Shown here: one piece after another, positions 12,601 to 23,400 of the stretch
Layout of the letters: each line of letters starts with the position of its first letter
Position numbering within the stretch: the first letter of the stretch is position 1
Assembly: GCA_037349105.1 (NCBI GenBank)
Contig: JAYJMM010000041.1
Span: forward strand, 6,508,501 to 6,572,500
DNA: 64,000 nucleotides
Direction: 5' to 3'
Origin: Limnomonas spitsbergensis
Lineage: Eukaryota; Chlorophyta; Chlorophyceae; Chlamydomonadales
Program-made: the position numbers and the translations under genes
Notes under the pieces: model-generated
The model's database searches: none
What the model was told of the DNA's origin: nothing
What the model saw: only the letters and a program-made list of their open reading frames with translations

Positions 12601-15600
12601 CATGTGCAGACCCACAGCTATACCCTCGAGGGGAAGCAGTCCATACAACTTGAGCTACAATTCAGCTACACCATGTGCAGGCCCACAGCTATACCCTCGA
12701 GGGGAAGCAGTCCATACAACTTGAGCTACAATTCAGCTACACCATGTGCAGGCCCACAGCTATACCCTCGAGGGGAAGCAGTCCATACAACTTGAGCTAC
12801 AATTCAGCTACACCATGTGCAGGCCCACAGCTATACCCTCGAGGGGAAGCAGTCCATACAACTTGAGCTACAATTCAGCTACACCATGTGCAGACCCACA
12901 GCTATACCCTCGAGGGGAAGCAGTCCATACAACTTGAGCTACAATTCAGCTACACCATGTGCAGACCCACAGCTATACCCTCGAGGGGAAGCAGTCCATA
13001 CAACTTGAGCTACAATTCAGCTACACCATGTGCAGACCCACAGCTATACCCTCGAGGGGAAGCAGTCCATACAACTTGAGCTACAATTCAGCTACACCAT
13101 GTGCAGGCCCACAGCTATACCCTCGAGGGGAAGCAGTCCATACAACTTGAGCTACAATTCAGCTACACCATGTCCAGGCCCACAGCTATACCCTCGAGGG
13201 GAAGCAGTCCATACAAATTCATATACAATTCAGCTACACCATGTTTAAGTCTGCAGCTATACCATACAGAGGGCCATGGCCCATGGTCCACACAACTTAA
13301 GCTACAATTCAGCTACAATACCGCATGTTAAGGTTAACAACAATACCCTGAAGGAGGCGTGGTAAACACAACTTGATTTTGATGGTTCTGTTTCAGCTAC
13401 AAATCAGCTACAAATCTGCTACACCATGTCGAGGTCCACGGCCGGACCCTGGAAGGAGCGCAGTGAACACGATTGACCTCCCCAATAGTGCATAATAGAC
13501 CCCCACCTTCGGGCGGGCTCCTGGTCGGCCACCCCCTGGGCCGATGGGCACCATGCCTTCACCAATGTACGGCCAATGCACTGACATTGTACCGCACCTC
13601 TCTGATGTGCAATGTGGGCTCTGAATCCAGCACCAAGCCCATGACTAGTAGTTGTTGGTGGCCAAATTGACCAAAAGTGTAGATAAATTGCACCTGAATT
13701 GTAGCTGATTTGCAGCTCACCTCTCTGATGTGCAAAGTGGGCTCCGACTCCAGCACTGAGCGCATGACTTGTGAGTACTCAATCTTGTCCGTCTGAGCAC
13801 GCAGCGCCCACACAGCGGGGCCCTTGGAGCGGTTGAGCACCCTTTTCTACAGGGGGGACGGGACAAGTAAGCGCATCAGCACGCATCAACTACACTTCAG
13901 CTACGTCCTGATCAGCTCTTCAACCTAATCGAGCACCCCACCAGCAGGTAGCAGCGGTCCGCCATCTTTTTTAGGGTTTATTGTTACCCTTAAAACCCCT
14001 GAGCCCTCCAACCTGGTCTGGCACCCCACCTGCAGGTAGCAGCGGCCTGCCATCTTGTTTAGGGTTAAGTGTTAGCCTTCAAACCCCCGAGCCCTCCACC
14101 CTGGTCTGGCACCCCACCTGCAGGTAGCAGCAGTCGGCCATCTTATTTAGGGTTTAGGGTAAACCTCAAATCCCCTGAGCCCTTCACCCTGGTCTGGCAC
14201 CCCACCTGCAGGTAGCAGCAGTCCGCCATCTTATTTAGGGTTTAAAGTTAACCTCAAAACCCCTGAGCCCTTCACCCTGGTCTGGCACCCCACCTGCAGG
14301 TAGCAGAGGTCCGCCATCTTATTTAGGGTTTAAAGTGAACCTCAAAACCCTTTGAGCCCTCTACCCTGGTCTGACACCCCACCTGCAGGTAGCAGAGGTC
14401 CGCCATCTTATTTAGGGTTTAAAGTGAACCTCAAAACCCCTGAGCCCTCCACCCTGGTCTGACACCCCACCTGCAGGTAGCAGCAGTCCGCCATCTTATT
14501 TAGGGTTTAAAGTAAACCTCAAAACCCCTGAGCCCTCCACCCTGGTCTGGCGCCCCACCTGCAGGTAGCAGCAGTCCGCCATCTTATTTAGGGTTTAAAG
14601 TGAACCTCAAAACCCCTGAGCCCTCCACCCTGGTCTGACACCCCACCTGCAGGTAGCAGCAGTCCGCCATCTTATTTAGGGTTAAAAGTAAACCTGAAAA
14701 CCCCTGAGCCCTCCACCCTGGTCTGACGCCCCACCTGCAGGTAGCAGAGGTCCGCCATCTTATTTAGGGTTACAAGTAAACATCAAAACCCCTGAGCCCT
14801 CCACCCTGGTCTGGCACTCCACCTGCAGGTAGCAGAGGTCCGTTATCTTGTGAAGGGTTTAGGGTTAACCTTAAAACCCCCGAGACCTCCACCCTGTTCT
14901 GACACTCCACCTGCAGGTAGCAGCGGTCCGCCATCTTGCCCATCTCGCCTCCCAGGGCATCGATCTCATGTACCAGCTGAGATTTTGCGGGTCCACCTAT
15001 GGCCGGGTTGCAAGGCTGCATGGCAGGGGTACAATGGTGGCAGAGATTTTGCATGGGCAGGAAGACTTGTACCTTGGGTAAGACCCATTCTTTTGTTTTT
15101 GGAAGGGGTGCATTTCATGGCTGCATGGAAGGAACAACATAGCAGGGGGATACATGGCTGCATGACGGGTTGCATGGCAGGGGGGTGCATGGCTACATAG
15201 CGGGCTACATGGCAGGGGGATGCATGGAATGCCGGCGCATAGCTGCATGACGGATGGCATGGCTGCATGACGCGCTGCATGGCAGGGGTTTGCATGACTG
15301 CATGACAGGTTGCATGGCAGGGGGTGGATGACTACATGACAAGTTGGATTGCATGGCTGCATGACGGGTTACATTGCTGCATGACGGGCCGCATGGCAGT
15401 GGGTTGCATGACTGCATGACAAGTTGCATGGCAGTGGGTTACATGAATGCATGAGAAGTTGCATGGCAGGAGGGCGTTTGGCAGGGGGATGCACTGCTCT
15501 TGGTTGCATGGCAGCATGGCAGGGGTCAGGCAACCATGGTAGGCTTGCAGTTGCTGCGTCAACGTGGTGAACTTTTTCGAAATGGCCATGCGGTGCGAAC

Positions 15601-17154
15601 CAGGAGAACAGACTGCGTTGCAGTTACCTAGAAAATTGAGATGAGTCGGGCAAATCGGGTGAAACATGGCATTGCTGATGTGCGGCCAAAGAAACCCGAT
15701 ACAAAGTGTTTCGGAAACCCTCCCCTCTTGTGGGCCGTGCCATGCTCGAAAATAACAATGATGCGGGTGTCTTGATTTGAGCTGTAGCCTTTACCTCCTT
15801 TGTGTGTGGTTGAGCAACCATTCAGCTACAGTTCAGCCACCTGAAGGCCTCCGGCCAGGGGCCCCATGCATGGCTTGCCATGCAGCTTGGGCCTCCCGAC
15901 ACTGGCCAGCCCAGGTTAGGTCCCAGATGGGCTAGCCACATTTTGCGGCCGTGAGGATGCCCACCGAAGGTAGCCTCGGACGGCCGAAACCAAACAAACA
16001 AAGGCTGCTCCACGAGCCTGTGCGCCCTTGCACACCTGCCATGCTATGCGGTCCTTACGGTGGCTGAATCGCGGAGCTGTGTTTCAGTCACTGTCAGATA
16101 AAGGCAATTTCAGCAAATCTTACCTGGAAAGTACCAAATTACTTGCACGATTTCTGAATCGCGTAACACTTGCATGAAACTGCCGCACACACCTGCCATG
16201 CTATGCGGTCGAGGTTGAGTGTCAGAAGCATGGTCTTGCAGCCCAGCCTGGCCGCCGCCAGCGCCGCCTCGCAGCCCGCGTGCCCCGCCCCGACCACAAT
16301 GACGTCGTAATCCTCCTCGTCGTACCACTCCGTGCTGGCACTGCTGGTGCTGGGGAAGGAGGAGGGGTCTGCCGCCGCCGCTGCAGCAGCTGCTCGGGGC
16401 CGCTCATGCGCCGCGCTCCACGCCTGCAAAAGTGAAGGCTTTCAGGTGCGAGTGCGTGCCAGATCATGGCTTTGAGAGAGGCCGCTGGGTGGATGTTGCT
16501 ATATTGACGGGGGCTGTTGCTATGATGATGGGGGCTGTTGCTATGATGATGGGGGCGAAAGCTGGACCGGCCTAGGGCCGCTTCCGGCCTAGGGATGAGG
16601 GGCGCATGTAGCTGGGCATGCTTCACCAGGCCACACCAGAAAGAAGCCATGATGTACCGTGTAGCTGAATTGAAGCTGAAGCATGTTAGTACAAAATAAT
16701 CTGTGGCCAGCGGCTCTGGGTGGCAATCATGCACATCTTACAGCCATGCAGACTGAACTGCATTGGTGCAAGGAGGTCAGGGCCGGGATTCTTTTCTTTT
16801 GCTGGGACTTAACAATACGGGAGGCCGGATGGGGCTGTACAAGGTGTGACGCCGGCCGGGGTTTTATGTTTAGGTACTGTGCAGGGGAAGAGTATGTGGC
16901 TTGCATGAGCTTTGGGTGGGGCTGCCTCATAGCTGGGAATGTGGCACTCCAACTGAGACACTGGGCTTGGTCTCCTATTATGCAAGCAACGTGAGTTGGT
17001 ACAAACTGACATGTTTGCTCCTCCCGTCGTGGCTGAGGCCGCACTGTTGCATGCTCCGTGAGGGCCGAAACGTCTGCGGAACCGGCGGCAGTAGGCATGC
17101 TGCTCGCGCTTCGCTATGGAGCGGGGAGCACTGGATTTTGCTTTTCAGGAGCAT
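3042..17154 (-). CDS. mnmG: MnmG/GidA (MTO1) tRNA uridine-5-carboxymethylaminomethyl modification enzyme, 12 exons, 3' end outside window
   Basis: FAD-dependent subunit of the MnmE-MnmG complex, which modifies the wobble uridine (U34) of certain tRNAs; in algae it is expected in plastid and/or mitochondrion. Exons (high to low): 17154-17011, 16423-16193, 15015-14911, 13846-13721, 11904-11747, 9832-9696, 8893-8835, 7192-7028, 6321-6078, 5358-5190, 4689-4584, 3202-3042. All phases join. Motifs in order: [14 protein letters not shown] (FAD Rossmann), [111 protein letters not shown]. About 601 residues are recovered; the C-terminal helical domain (roughly 60-100 residues) must lie left of base 1. 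Exon 1 (48 residues, basic, Ser-rich) is an inferred organelle leader with donor GTCAGT, and is the least certain exon. Introns are packed with copies of exon edges. Confidence 0.93.
3225..4035 (-). repeat. mnmG: acceptor-side copies of exon 12 with a (GAGCAT/GGGCAT)n expansion
   Basis: The exon 12 start (SKLGRIAVE with its acceptor) recurs at about 3330-3365, 3755-3790, 3875-3910 and 3985-4025. Each copy is preceded on the sense strand by the hexamer-rich intron tail. One tail expanded into a GAGCAT/GGGCAT array at 3225-3715. Confidence 0.85.
4100..4580 (-). repeat. mnmG: copies of exon 11 end and donor (WEQFQ|GTGGAG)
   Basis: Five to six diverged copies of GGAGCAGTTCCAGGTGGAG separated by G-rich (sense) spacer; the genuine donor is at 4583. 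Confidence 0.8.
4880..5189 (-). repeat. mnmG: ~31-bp copies of exon 10 end and donor
   Basis: Tandem units of ATGCTGACCAGCAGGTGTG type, matching exon 10's last codons (MLTS) plus donor. One longer copy at about 5090-5150 also carries the preceding ~45 exon bases. Confidence 0.85.
5420..6010 (-). repeat. mnmG: five copies of the exon 10 acceptor and first ~75 bases
   Basis: Copies of GCCCAG|GCTATGAGGAGG continuing through [13 protein letters not shown], at about 5447-5515, 5560-5655, 5695-5765, 5800-5875 and 5925-5995. Each is flanked by CCCTGAACCC-type words on the sense strand, immediately upstream of the acceptor. Confidence 0.92.
6340..6995 (-). repeat. mnmG: copies of exon 9 acceptor plus GGGA-rich spacers
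   Basis: Copies of CTGCCAG|ATCTTCCTGGAG at about 6395-6420, 6480-6510, 6565-6590 and a weaker one near 6640, spaced by CCTCCCTCCCT (sense) runs that act as an extended pyrimidine tract. Confidence 0.85.
7200..8100 (-). repeat. mnmG intron 7: GGGGGTAATAAGG / GGGGCAATATT minisatellite
   Basis: Stop-poor array of ~9-25-base submotifs lying directly upstream (sense) of the exon 8 acceptor at 7193. The sense strand is C-rich (CCCCTTATTACCCC). Confidence 0.93.
8125..8620 (-). repeat. mnmG: four copies of exon 8 acceptor and start
   Basis: Copies of the acceptor plus [10 protein letters not shown] coding start near 8130-8170, 8260-8310, 8380-8430 and 8585-8615, decreasing in length and similarity. 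Confidence 0.85.
8690..8760 (-). repeat. mnmG: one copy of exon 7 end and donor
   Basis: Repeats the last ~45 bases of exon 7 ([13 protein letters not shown]) with its GTGGGTGG donor; the genuine copy ends at 8835. Confidence 0.9.
9245..9695 (-). repeat. mnmG intron 6: degenerate CTGTACAGTG array
   Basis: About 40 imperfect 10-12-base units rich in the palindrome TGTACA, with a GTGCGGTGC-rich end abutting the exon 6 donor at 9695. Confidence 0.85.
9840..11135 (-). repeat. mnmG intron 5: about eight copies of exon 6 acceptor and first ~60 bases
   Basis: Copies encode diverged [16 protein letters not shown] preceded by CTGCAG. They occur near 9995-10040, 10125-10185, 10250-10315, 10430-10495, 10540-10605, 10665-10735, 10790-10885 and 10930-11060. 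CCCTAAACCC-type words sit upstream of the acceptors on the sense strand. Confidence 0.88.
11300..11650 (-). repeat. mnmG intron 5: about four copies of exon 5 end and donor
   Basis: Copies of the exon end ([11 protein letters not shown]) with its CAG|GTGAGG donor at about 11310-11350, 11390-11435, 11490-11525 and 11570-11605, separated by AGATCTGGGT-rich spacer. Confidence 0.85.
11965..13300 (-). repeat. mnmG intron 4: 71-bp array, ~18 copies, carrying the exon 5 acceptor edge
   Basis: Each unit holds GGGTATAGCTGTGGGCCTG (sense), a mutated copy of the exon 5 start GGTATGGCTGTGGATCTG, fused to the dispersed word TTCAGCTACAA. In most units the acceptor hexamer CTGCAG has become CTCGAG. Confidence 0.93.
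13585..13650 (-). repeat. mnmG: one copy of exon 4 end and donor
   Basis: Matches the exon end SEPTLHIRE plus donor; differs at several positions from the genuine end at 13721. Confidence 0.85.
13935..14905 (-). repeat. mnmG intron 3: ~11 copies (about 90 bp) of exon 3 end and donor
   Basis: Each unit contains AAGATGGCGGACTGCTGC...CTGCAG|GTGGGG (exon 3 end MADRCYLQ) followed by GGGTGGAGGGCTCAGGGG and a TTTAAACCCTAAAT tail. All copies keep a GT donor. Confidence 0.93.
15120..15480 (-). repeat. mnmG intron 2: CATGCAACCCGTCATGCAG array next to exon 3 acceptor
   Basis: About ten imperfect ~30-base units of CCTGCCATGCAACC type, resembling the exon 3 acceptor edge (CTGCCATGCAG|CCTTGCAACCC). Confidence 0.8.
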
Positions 17155-17468
17155 CTGATGAATCGAGGAAATGAAGGTCGGAGCAGGGTCGTGTGTGAAG
17201 CCGTTTGTGTCCCCCAGGCGCGTGGTGCTTCATACCTCCGTACATATTTTGGAGTTCTGTAGTTTTGGGCTACACGCGGCCCGGCCCCAGCCTACGTGCC
17301 TTGCCCCATACAGAAGTCATGTTTCCTTGATTTTTTCAAACGTCGAGGTGCCTGTAGTGCCCGGGTTTTGAAAGTGCTGTGTGGAGCTGTGCAAGGCCGT
17401 GCATAATAGTTTCGAGGCCATCCCGAGATTCATGATCCACGGCATCCCCTGATCGACAGTATTAATTA
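17155..17468. promoter_or_regulatory. Presumed bidirectional promoter between mnmG and DYNC2I1
   Basis: About 314 bases separate the two divergent start codons. No exon copies or arrays are present. I see no clear TATA box; the only AT patch (ATTAATTAAT at 17461) abuts the DYNC2I1 ATG. Inferred from gene layout only. Confidence 0.45.
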
Positions 17469-20400
17469 ATGTCGGACGACGAGTACGGCGAGGAGTTCGA
17501 TGACTATGAGGACGAGTTCGAGGTGAATGCGTTTCCGCAAATCTTTCTGAGCTCGGACAACCCATGCATCAGAGGAGAGAGGCAGAACCCCAGATTTCCT
17601 ACCCATGCTGGCCGGGTTAAGATGGCGCACTCGAACACACCCACTCATGAACCACACCCCTGCATGCATCAGCTGGTGCTCATGGGAGGCTGCGACGACG
17701 CTGTAGCAACCCCACAAGCCCCATGCACTCTCTATTTCAATTTGCTTTTAAAAACGTCTTCAGGCTGCCGCCACTGGGCTGATGGGGACCAAACCTCCAC
17801 CGAATCACCGGCCTTCTGCCCATGGCCCTAGCAACGAGGCTAGCAGCACCAGGCCCCCACAGCTTACAATAACAGAGCCTTCCCCTTTGAGGAAGGCATT
17901 ATTACTACCAGCTTGGTCCGCTACGTAGCTACCTAACATGATCAAGGCTCTGGAGGGGGAACCGTTGGCCGTCATGTAGCTGAACCGTAGCTGAGGCGCC
18001 CTGGATTTTAAACGCAAACTCCTTTGCAGCAAGAGGACAAGCAGGAAGACGACGACTACGAGGTCCTTCCCAAGTCCATCACACGGACCAGCGCCAGCGG
18101 CCCTGTCGCACCTTCGCCCCCGCCATCTGCAGGAGCTAGGCCAAGATCGCAGCAGCAAACCGACCGAGTGCCATCAGGTGCGGGCCTCCCCTCATTCCAA
18201 GGTCCTTCAGCTACATTTCAGCTACAATTCCGCTGCAATTCAGCTACAAGTCAGCTTCAAGTCAGCTACATCACGGATTACAGCAGTACAGGCCAGGTAC
18301 ACGAATCTCTTCTGCTGGGTCCACCGGCCGGTGGCCGGTCAAGGGTGGGTCCTTCAGCTACAATTCAGCTACATCACGGCCGACAGCTTTTAAGGCCTGG
18401 TGCACCAATCCCTGATGCTTGGGCTACTGGCCGGTGGCCGGTCAAGGGTTGATCCCTATTGGACCAGTAGAGGCTGAGCGAAGGGACCCGTCAGGTGCGG
18501 CAAGGGCCCGCGGACGTGCAATATGGATGGGATCGATCCAAGAATCGCCATCCTTGAACTTGACGTGTACAGAAGTGCAACAGCTGTGGGCCCTCACACC
18601 ATCGTTTGTTTTAGTGCGCGCCACAACCACCCTCAGCACGCCGATGAGCGGCCACCACTGGGGCTGATGGGGACCAAACTTTGACCTGCTTTCAGACGGG
18701 GGCTCAAGCAGCAGGCACTGCTGCACCAGGCCCCTCTATAGCCGCAGTCCATGATGTAGCTGACTGGTAGCTGACACCTTCGAAAAAATGTGCTTTACAC
18801 ATTGGGCCCATGCTGAAGCCCCACTGAAGCCCCTGGGCAGGTGCCCGCAGGGCAAGGGTTTGAAACCCTAGAATAGCCCTGCGTCGAATCCTGGTTCTGT
18901 ACCAGGTGAGGGGTGGGTTTCCAGGGCAATCCAAAGGTGGATAGCAGGGCTATCTGGGCAGATTTAGGGTTATCTGGGCAGGTTTAGGGTTAAGGGTTAT
19001 CTGGGCAGGTTTAGGGTTAAGGATTATCTGGGCAGGTTTAGGGTTAAGGATTATCTGGGCAGGTTTAGGGTTAAAGGTTATCTGGGCAGGTTTAGGGTTA
19101 AGGGTTATCTGGGCAGGTTTAGGGTTAAGGATTATCTGGGCAGGTTTAGGGTTAAAGGTTATCTGGGCAGGTTTAGGGTTAAGGGTTATCTGGGCAGGTT
19201 TAGGGTTAAAGGTTATCTGGGCAGGTTAATGCGTGAGTATGTGTGTGGATGTGGGGCAGGCCACGGGCAGGGCTCTGCCGACCGGCCGGTAGCCGGGGCA
19301 GATGGACGGTAGGAAAACAAACGGGTTGAAGCTGAAGGGTAGTTTGGCGAAGCCGGTTAGAAGCAAGCGAAAGAGTGGGTTGGGGTGGTGTGGGGTGAGA
19401 GGGAGTGGTGATCTCCGTGACTTGAGACTCGCCTCTCTCGTTTTTTTGTTTCAACTTATAGAATAACTTCCTTGTCGAAAAACCCAATGTAAAGAGACAA
19501 TTGGGATTTTTTTTAATTTCCTGCCCTCTCCTCCCAGCCAGTCGTCCCTTGGACATTCCGCGGACGCCGGTGTTGACGGACGTCCAGCAGGCCTCAGCCA
19601 GGATCAAGCTGACGGCTGCTCTCAAGAAGATCAAGCAGGTGATCCGCAGTGGCAATTACCTTCATGGGGCTAACAATGGCTTAGGGTTTAGGAGGGGGGG
19701 GGGGTATTAGGGTTCAAAGGGTATTAGTTGAAGTGGTGGTAGGGTCTAGGGCAATTAGATTTGTAGCAGGCCTCAGCCAGAATTCAGCAGACTGATTAAT
19801 TTTGGCTTAATCAGCCAGAACTAAGCTGACTGCTGCTTTCAAGAAAAAAAACGAAGTGAGCAGGGTTCAAGGGGGGAACAGGGTTGAGGGGGGATAGGGA
19901 TGACGGTGTTTGGGGGTGTCGGGGTTTGGATTAGTAAGGGTTTGGGGTGATGGGGTTCGGGGTAGTTTGGGTTTGGGGGTGTTGGGGTTTGTGGGTGTTA
20001 GGGTTTGTGGGTGTTAGGGTTTGGGGGTGTTAGGGTGTGGGGTGTTAGGGTTTGGGGTGCTGGGGTTTGGGGGTGTTAGAGTTTGGGGGTGCTGGGGTTT
20101 GGGGCAGTTAGGGATTGTGGGTGTTAGGGATAAGGCAGGATTGGGATGAGGGCAATCAGGATCGTAGCAGGCAGTCAGGATTAAGCCGACTGCTGCATTC
20201 AAGAAGATCAAGCAGGTGATCAGGGTTTGATGAGTCATGTTATTTTAGGGTGTTGGTTTTAGGGGTGGCTGGAGGTGATTTGGGGGGGGGGGGGGGTCTA
20301 TTTAATTGTTGGGGACTCAAATTTTCGGAATGAGTGCCTTAGGCGCAAAAATCTCGATTCTCCGTTGTTTTTGCACGTTTTCGGGTTGTTTTCAGTACCG

Positions 20401-23400
20401 AGCGACTGCGTTGGGCCTCAGGACCAACCCGTTTTTTGATACTGTGTTGCGGTACGAGTCGCACCCGGTCCTTAACAAAAAATCGCTGGTGGCTGGGGAT
20501 TCAGGGTTTAGGGTTTAGTAACCCCTAACCCCTAAACCAGGCTGGGGATTCAGGGTTCAGGGTTTAGTAACCCCTAAAGCCTAAACTAGGCTGGGGGCTC
20601 AGGGCAATCAGCATCCTTGAAGGCCTCAGACAGGTCAAGTTGACATTTGCTCTCGATGAGTCCAAACAGGTGGTCAGGTGTTGCGGGGGGGGAGGGGATA
20701 AAAGGGCTACGGATGTAGGGTTTAGTAACCTAATAAGGGTGTAGGTTTCAGTAACCTGATGAGGGTTTAGGCCTTTAGGGTTGGCTAAACCGGTGATCCG
20801 GGTTTGGGGGGTTTTAGGGTTTAGGGGCAATGGGATTTGGGGGGTAATAAGGTTCAGGGGTGATAGGGTTAATGGTTGACATGTGTCAGGGTTTATGGGG
20901 GCAGGGTTCAGGGGAAATTGGGTTAAGGGGTGATCGAGTTTAGGGGAAATCCTATTAGGGGTCGGGGTTTAGGGCCAACATGAATTGTAGCAGGTGGCAG
21001 GTTTCGGAGTTGAAGTCGATCATAAATACTTGAAAACAAAAGTAAACATGAAATAATAACTCCTTTTGGGGTGAAGGATTTATAAGGAAATCATGTGGAA
21101 GGTGGTAGGGTTTAGGGTTTGGGTGATGGGTTAAAGGGCTAAATATCCAACTGATACTGAATGCTAGCAGGTGGTACGGTTTAGATTGTCAGCTGATCCT
21201 GAATCCTAGCTGGTGAGAGTTTTGTAAGGTGGTCCTGAATCCTAGCAGTTGATAGGAATTTCAGCCATGCTCATTGATGCACAGGAAATGGGTGGGGGGG
21301 AGAAGTTTTAGAAAGAGATATTGCTAATGCTGAAGCGTTGAGTCAAGGAAGGAAGTTTTGAGTCAGTGGAATAATCCACCTGTGGCCCAGAGGTTCACAC
21401 TCAGCAGGGCTTGCTGCACCAGGGCCCTAAGGGCTGAAAGCCATGATGTAGCTGAATCCCCCCTAACATCACTGAATTGCCTCCATCAAATAACTGATTC
21501 CCCCCTCACTGTCTGAAATGTAGCTGCATTGCCCCACAAAACAGCTTAGTCGTTGTTAAATGCCCCCCTATAATAAACACTGGCCCTCCAACACTTTTCA
21601 GATGGTGCTGATGGAGATCCCCATCGACGAGCTTTTCTCGAATGCCGAGCAATCCCAGTACGACCTTTTCAACATGGGCCGAGGCGTGTACGCGGGCAAG
21701 AAGGCCGGGGCCTCGCAGACGAACGATGATGCCAAGGAGGAGGAGTGCCAGACGGAGGAGGTGGGCGAGCAATAAAAAACAATAAATAAGCACCTCTCTT
21801 CTGGTTCTTTAAACAAAAGAGATATTCGTACATTTGTCGCGGACCGAAGATGCCCGATGGGCGGGGGCATGCACGCCGGCAAGAAGGTACGTGCAGCACA
21901 CAACTTTCCACATCGAAAAAAATGTGATGCCAAGGATAGGGCGATTGCCAGACAGAAGAGGCAGGCTTGCTGAGCCAGTCAGACAGGTGCTGCTTTTGAA
22001 TTTTCTTGCGGAGCAAAGCAAGACAATGAGGAGGGGCATGCATGCCGGGAACAAGGTCGGGGCCTCTCATACAAACGATGATGCCAAGGAGGAGGAGTGC
22101 CAGACAGAAGAGATGGACAGGCAAGCTTTACCGCGGCTCGTGTTGTGCGGGTAAATAAACTTAAAAGTATATTCCTAAAATAAACCCTAAAATAAACCCT
22201 AAATAAAGGCAACGTAGTGCCGGGCGTTGAGGTGGACCAGAGCTCTCCTCCCTTATTCACCGGATTCATTACGCACCCTCACCAACGCATTGTCCCGCAG
22301 CGGTTGACGTCCGTACATGTCCCATCATCGCCTGGCGTTCATTTGCTTGTCCCGTCACGTTCCCCCCCTCCCCCTGCTCTACCCCGGTGATCAGATTGAA
22401 TCCGATGCACATACCAGCCAAGCCCCTGACACGACCTGACCAGGAGGTGGACCTGAGCGCCTCAACCCTTGTTGCGGATCCCGCCTTGTGCCTTTTGCCT
22501 TCTGCGCACTCACCGTCTGGTACCCAAAATGACTTGTTGCATCATTTCCTCCTCCCTGCTGAACTGATCCACTTGAGTTAGGGGCCTGTGCCAGCCAAGC
22601 CCCCGACAGGAACTTACCAGGAGGTGGATCTGAGGGCCACACCCTTGTTGCTTCATGTCCTCCCTGCTCAAGTGTCGAGCAAATCAAGCTTGGTTCCTAA
22701 GACTGGATTGCCAGCCATCTCGTGCGTAGATTCTCCCCTCCTGCTCCTTGTTGAACCACTTGAGTTAGGGGCCAATGCCAGCCAAGCACTCCCTTACTGA
22801 GCGGATTGGTTTCCCCCTCCCCATTGAACAGATTGAGTTAGGGGCCTATGCCAGCCAAGCCCTGACGACCTGACAAGAAGGTGGAGGAGAGCTCCACAAC
22901 CCTTACTGAGCGGATTGGTCCCTCCCACCCCCTGTGCTCCCTTATTGATCTACTTGAGTTAGGGACCTATGCCAGCCAAGGCAACCGACACCTGGACAAG
23001 GGGGTGGACCAGTACTTCTGTACTGAGCGGAATGGTTCCCCCCTCCCCCTGCTCCCCATTGGACCGATTGGGATCGACGCCTATGCCAGCCAACCCCGAA
23101 GACCTGACAAAGAGGTGGAGGAGAGCGCCATGACCCTTATTGAGCGGATTGGTCCCTCCTACCCCCTGTGCTCCAGTTGACCAGTTCGGGTTGAGCAAGG
23201 CAACCGACACCTGGACAAGGAGGTGGACCAGTACTCCCGTACTGAGCGGAATGGTTCCCCCCTCCCCCCGCTCCCCATTGGACCGATTGGGATCGACGCC
23301 TATGCCAGCCAAGGCCCCGACGAATGTACGTGGAGGTGGACCCGAGCTCCTCCACCCTTGTCGAGCGGATTCCTTACCCCCTCCCTCCTGCTTCCCTGTT

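Noticed and set aside
12036..13331. Many identical 63-codon frames spaced 71 bases apart
   Set aside because: Shadow of the 71-bp array; each frame spans two to three units and ends at the same stop.
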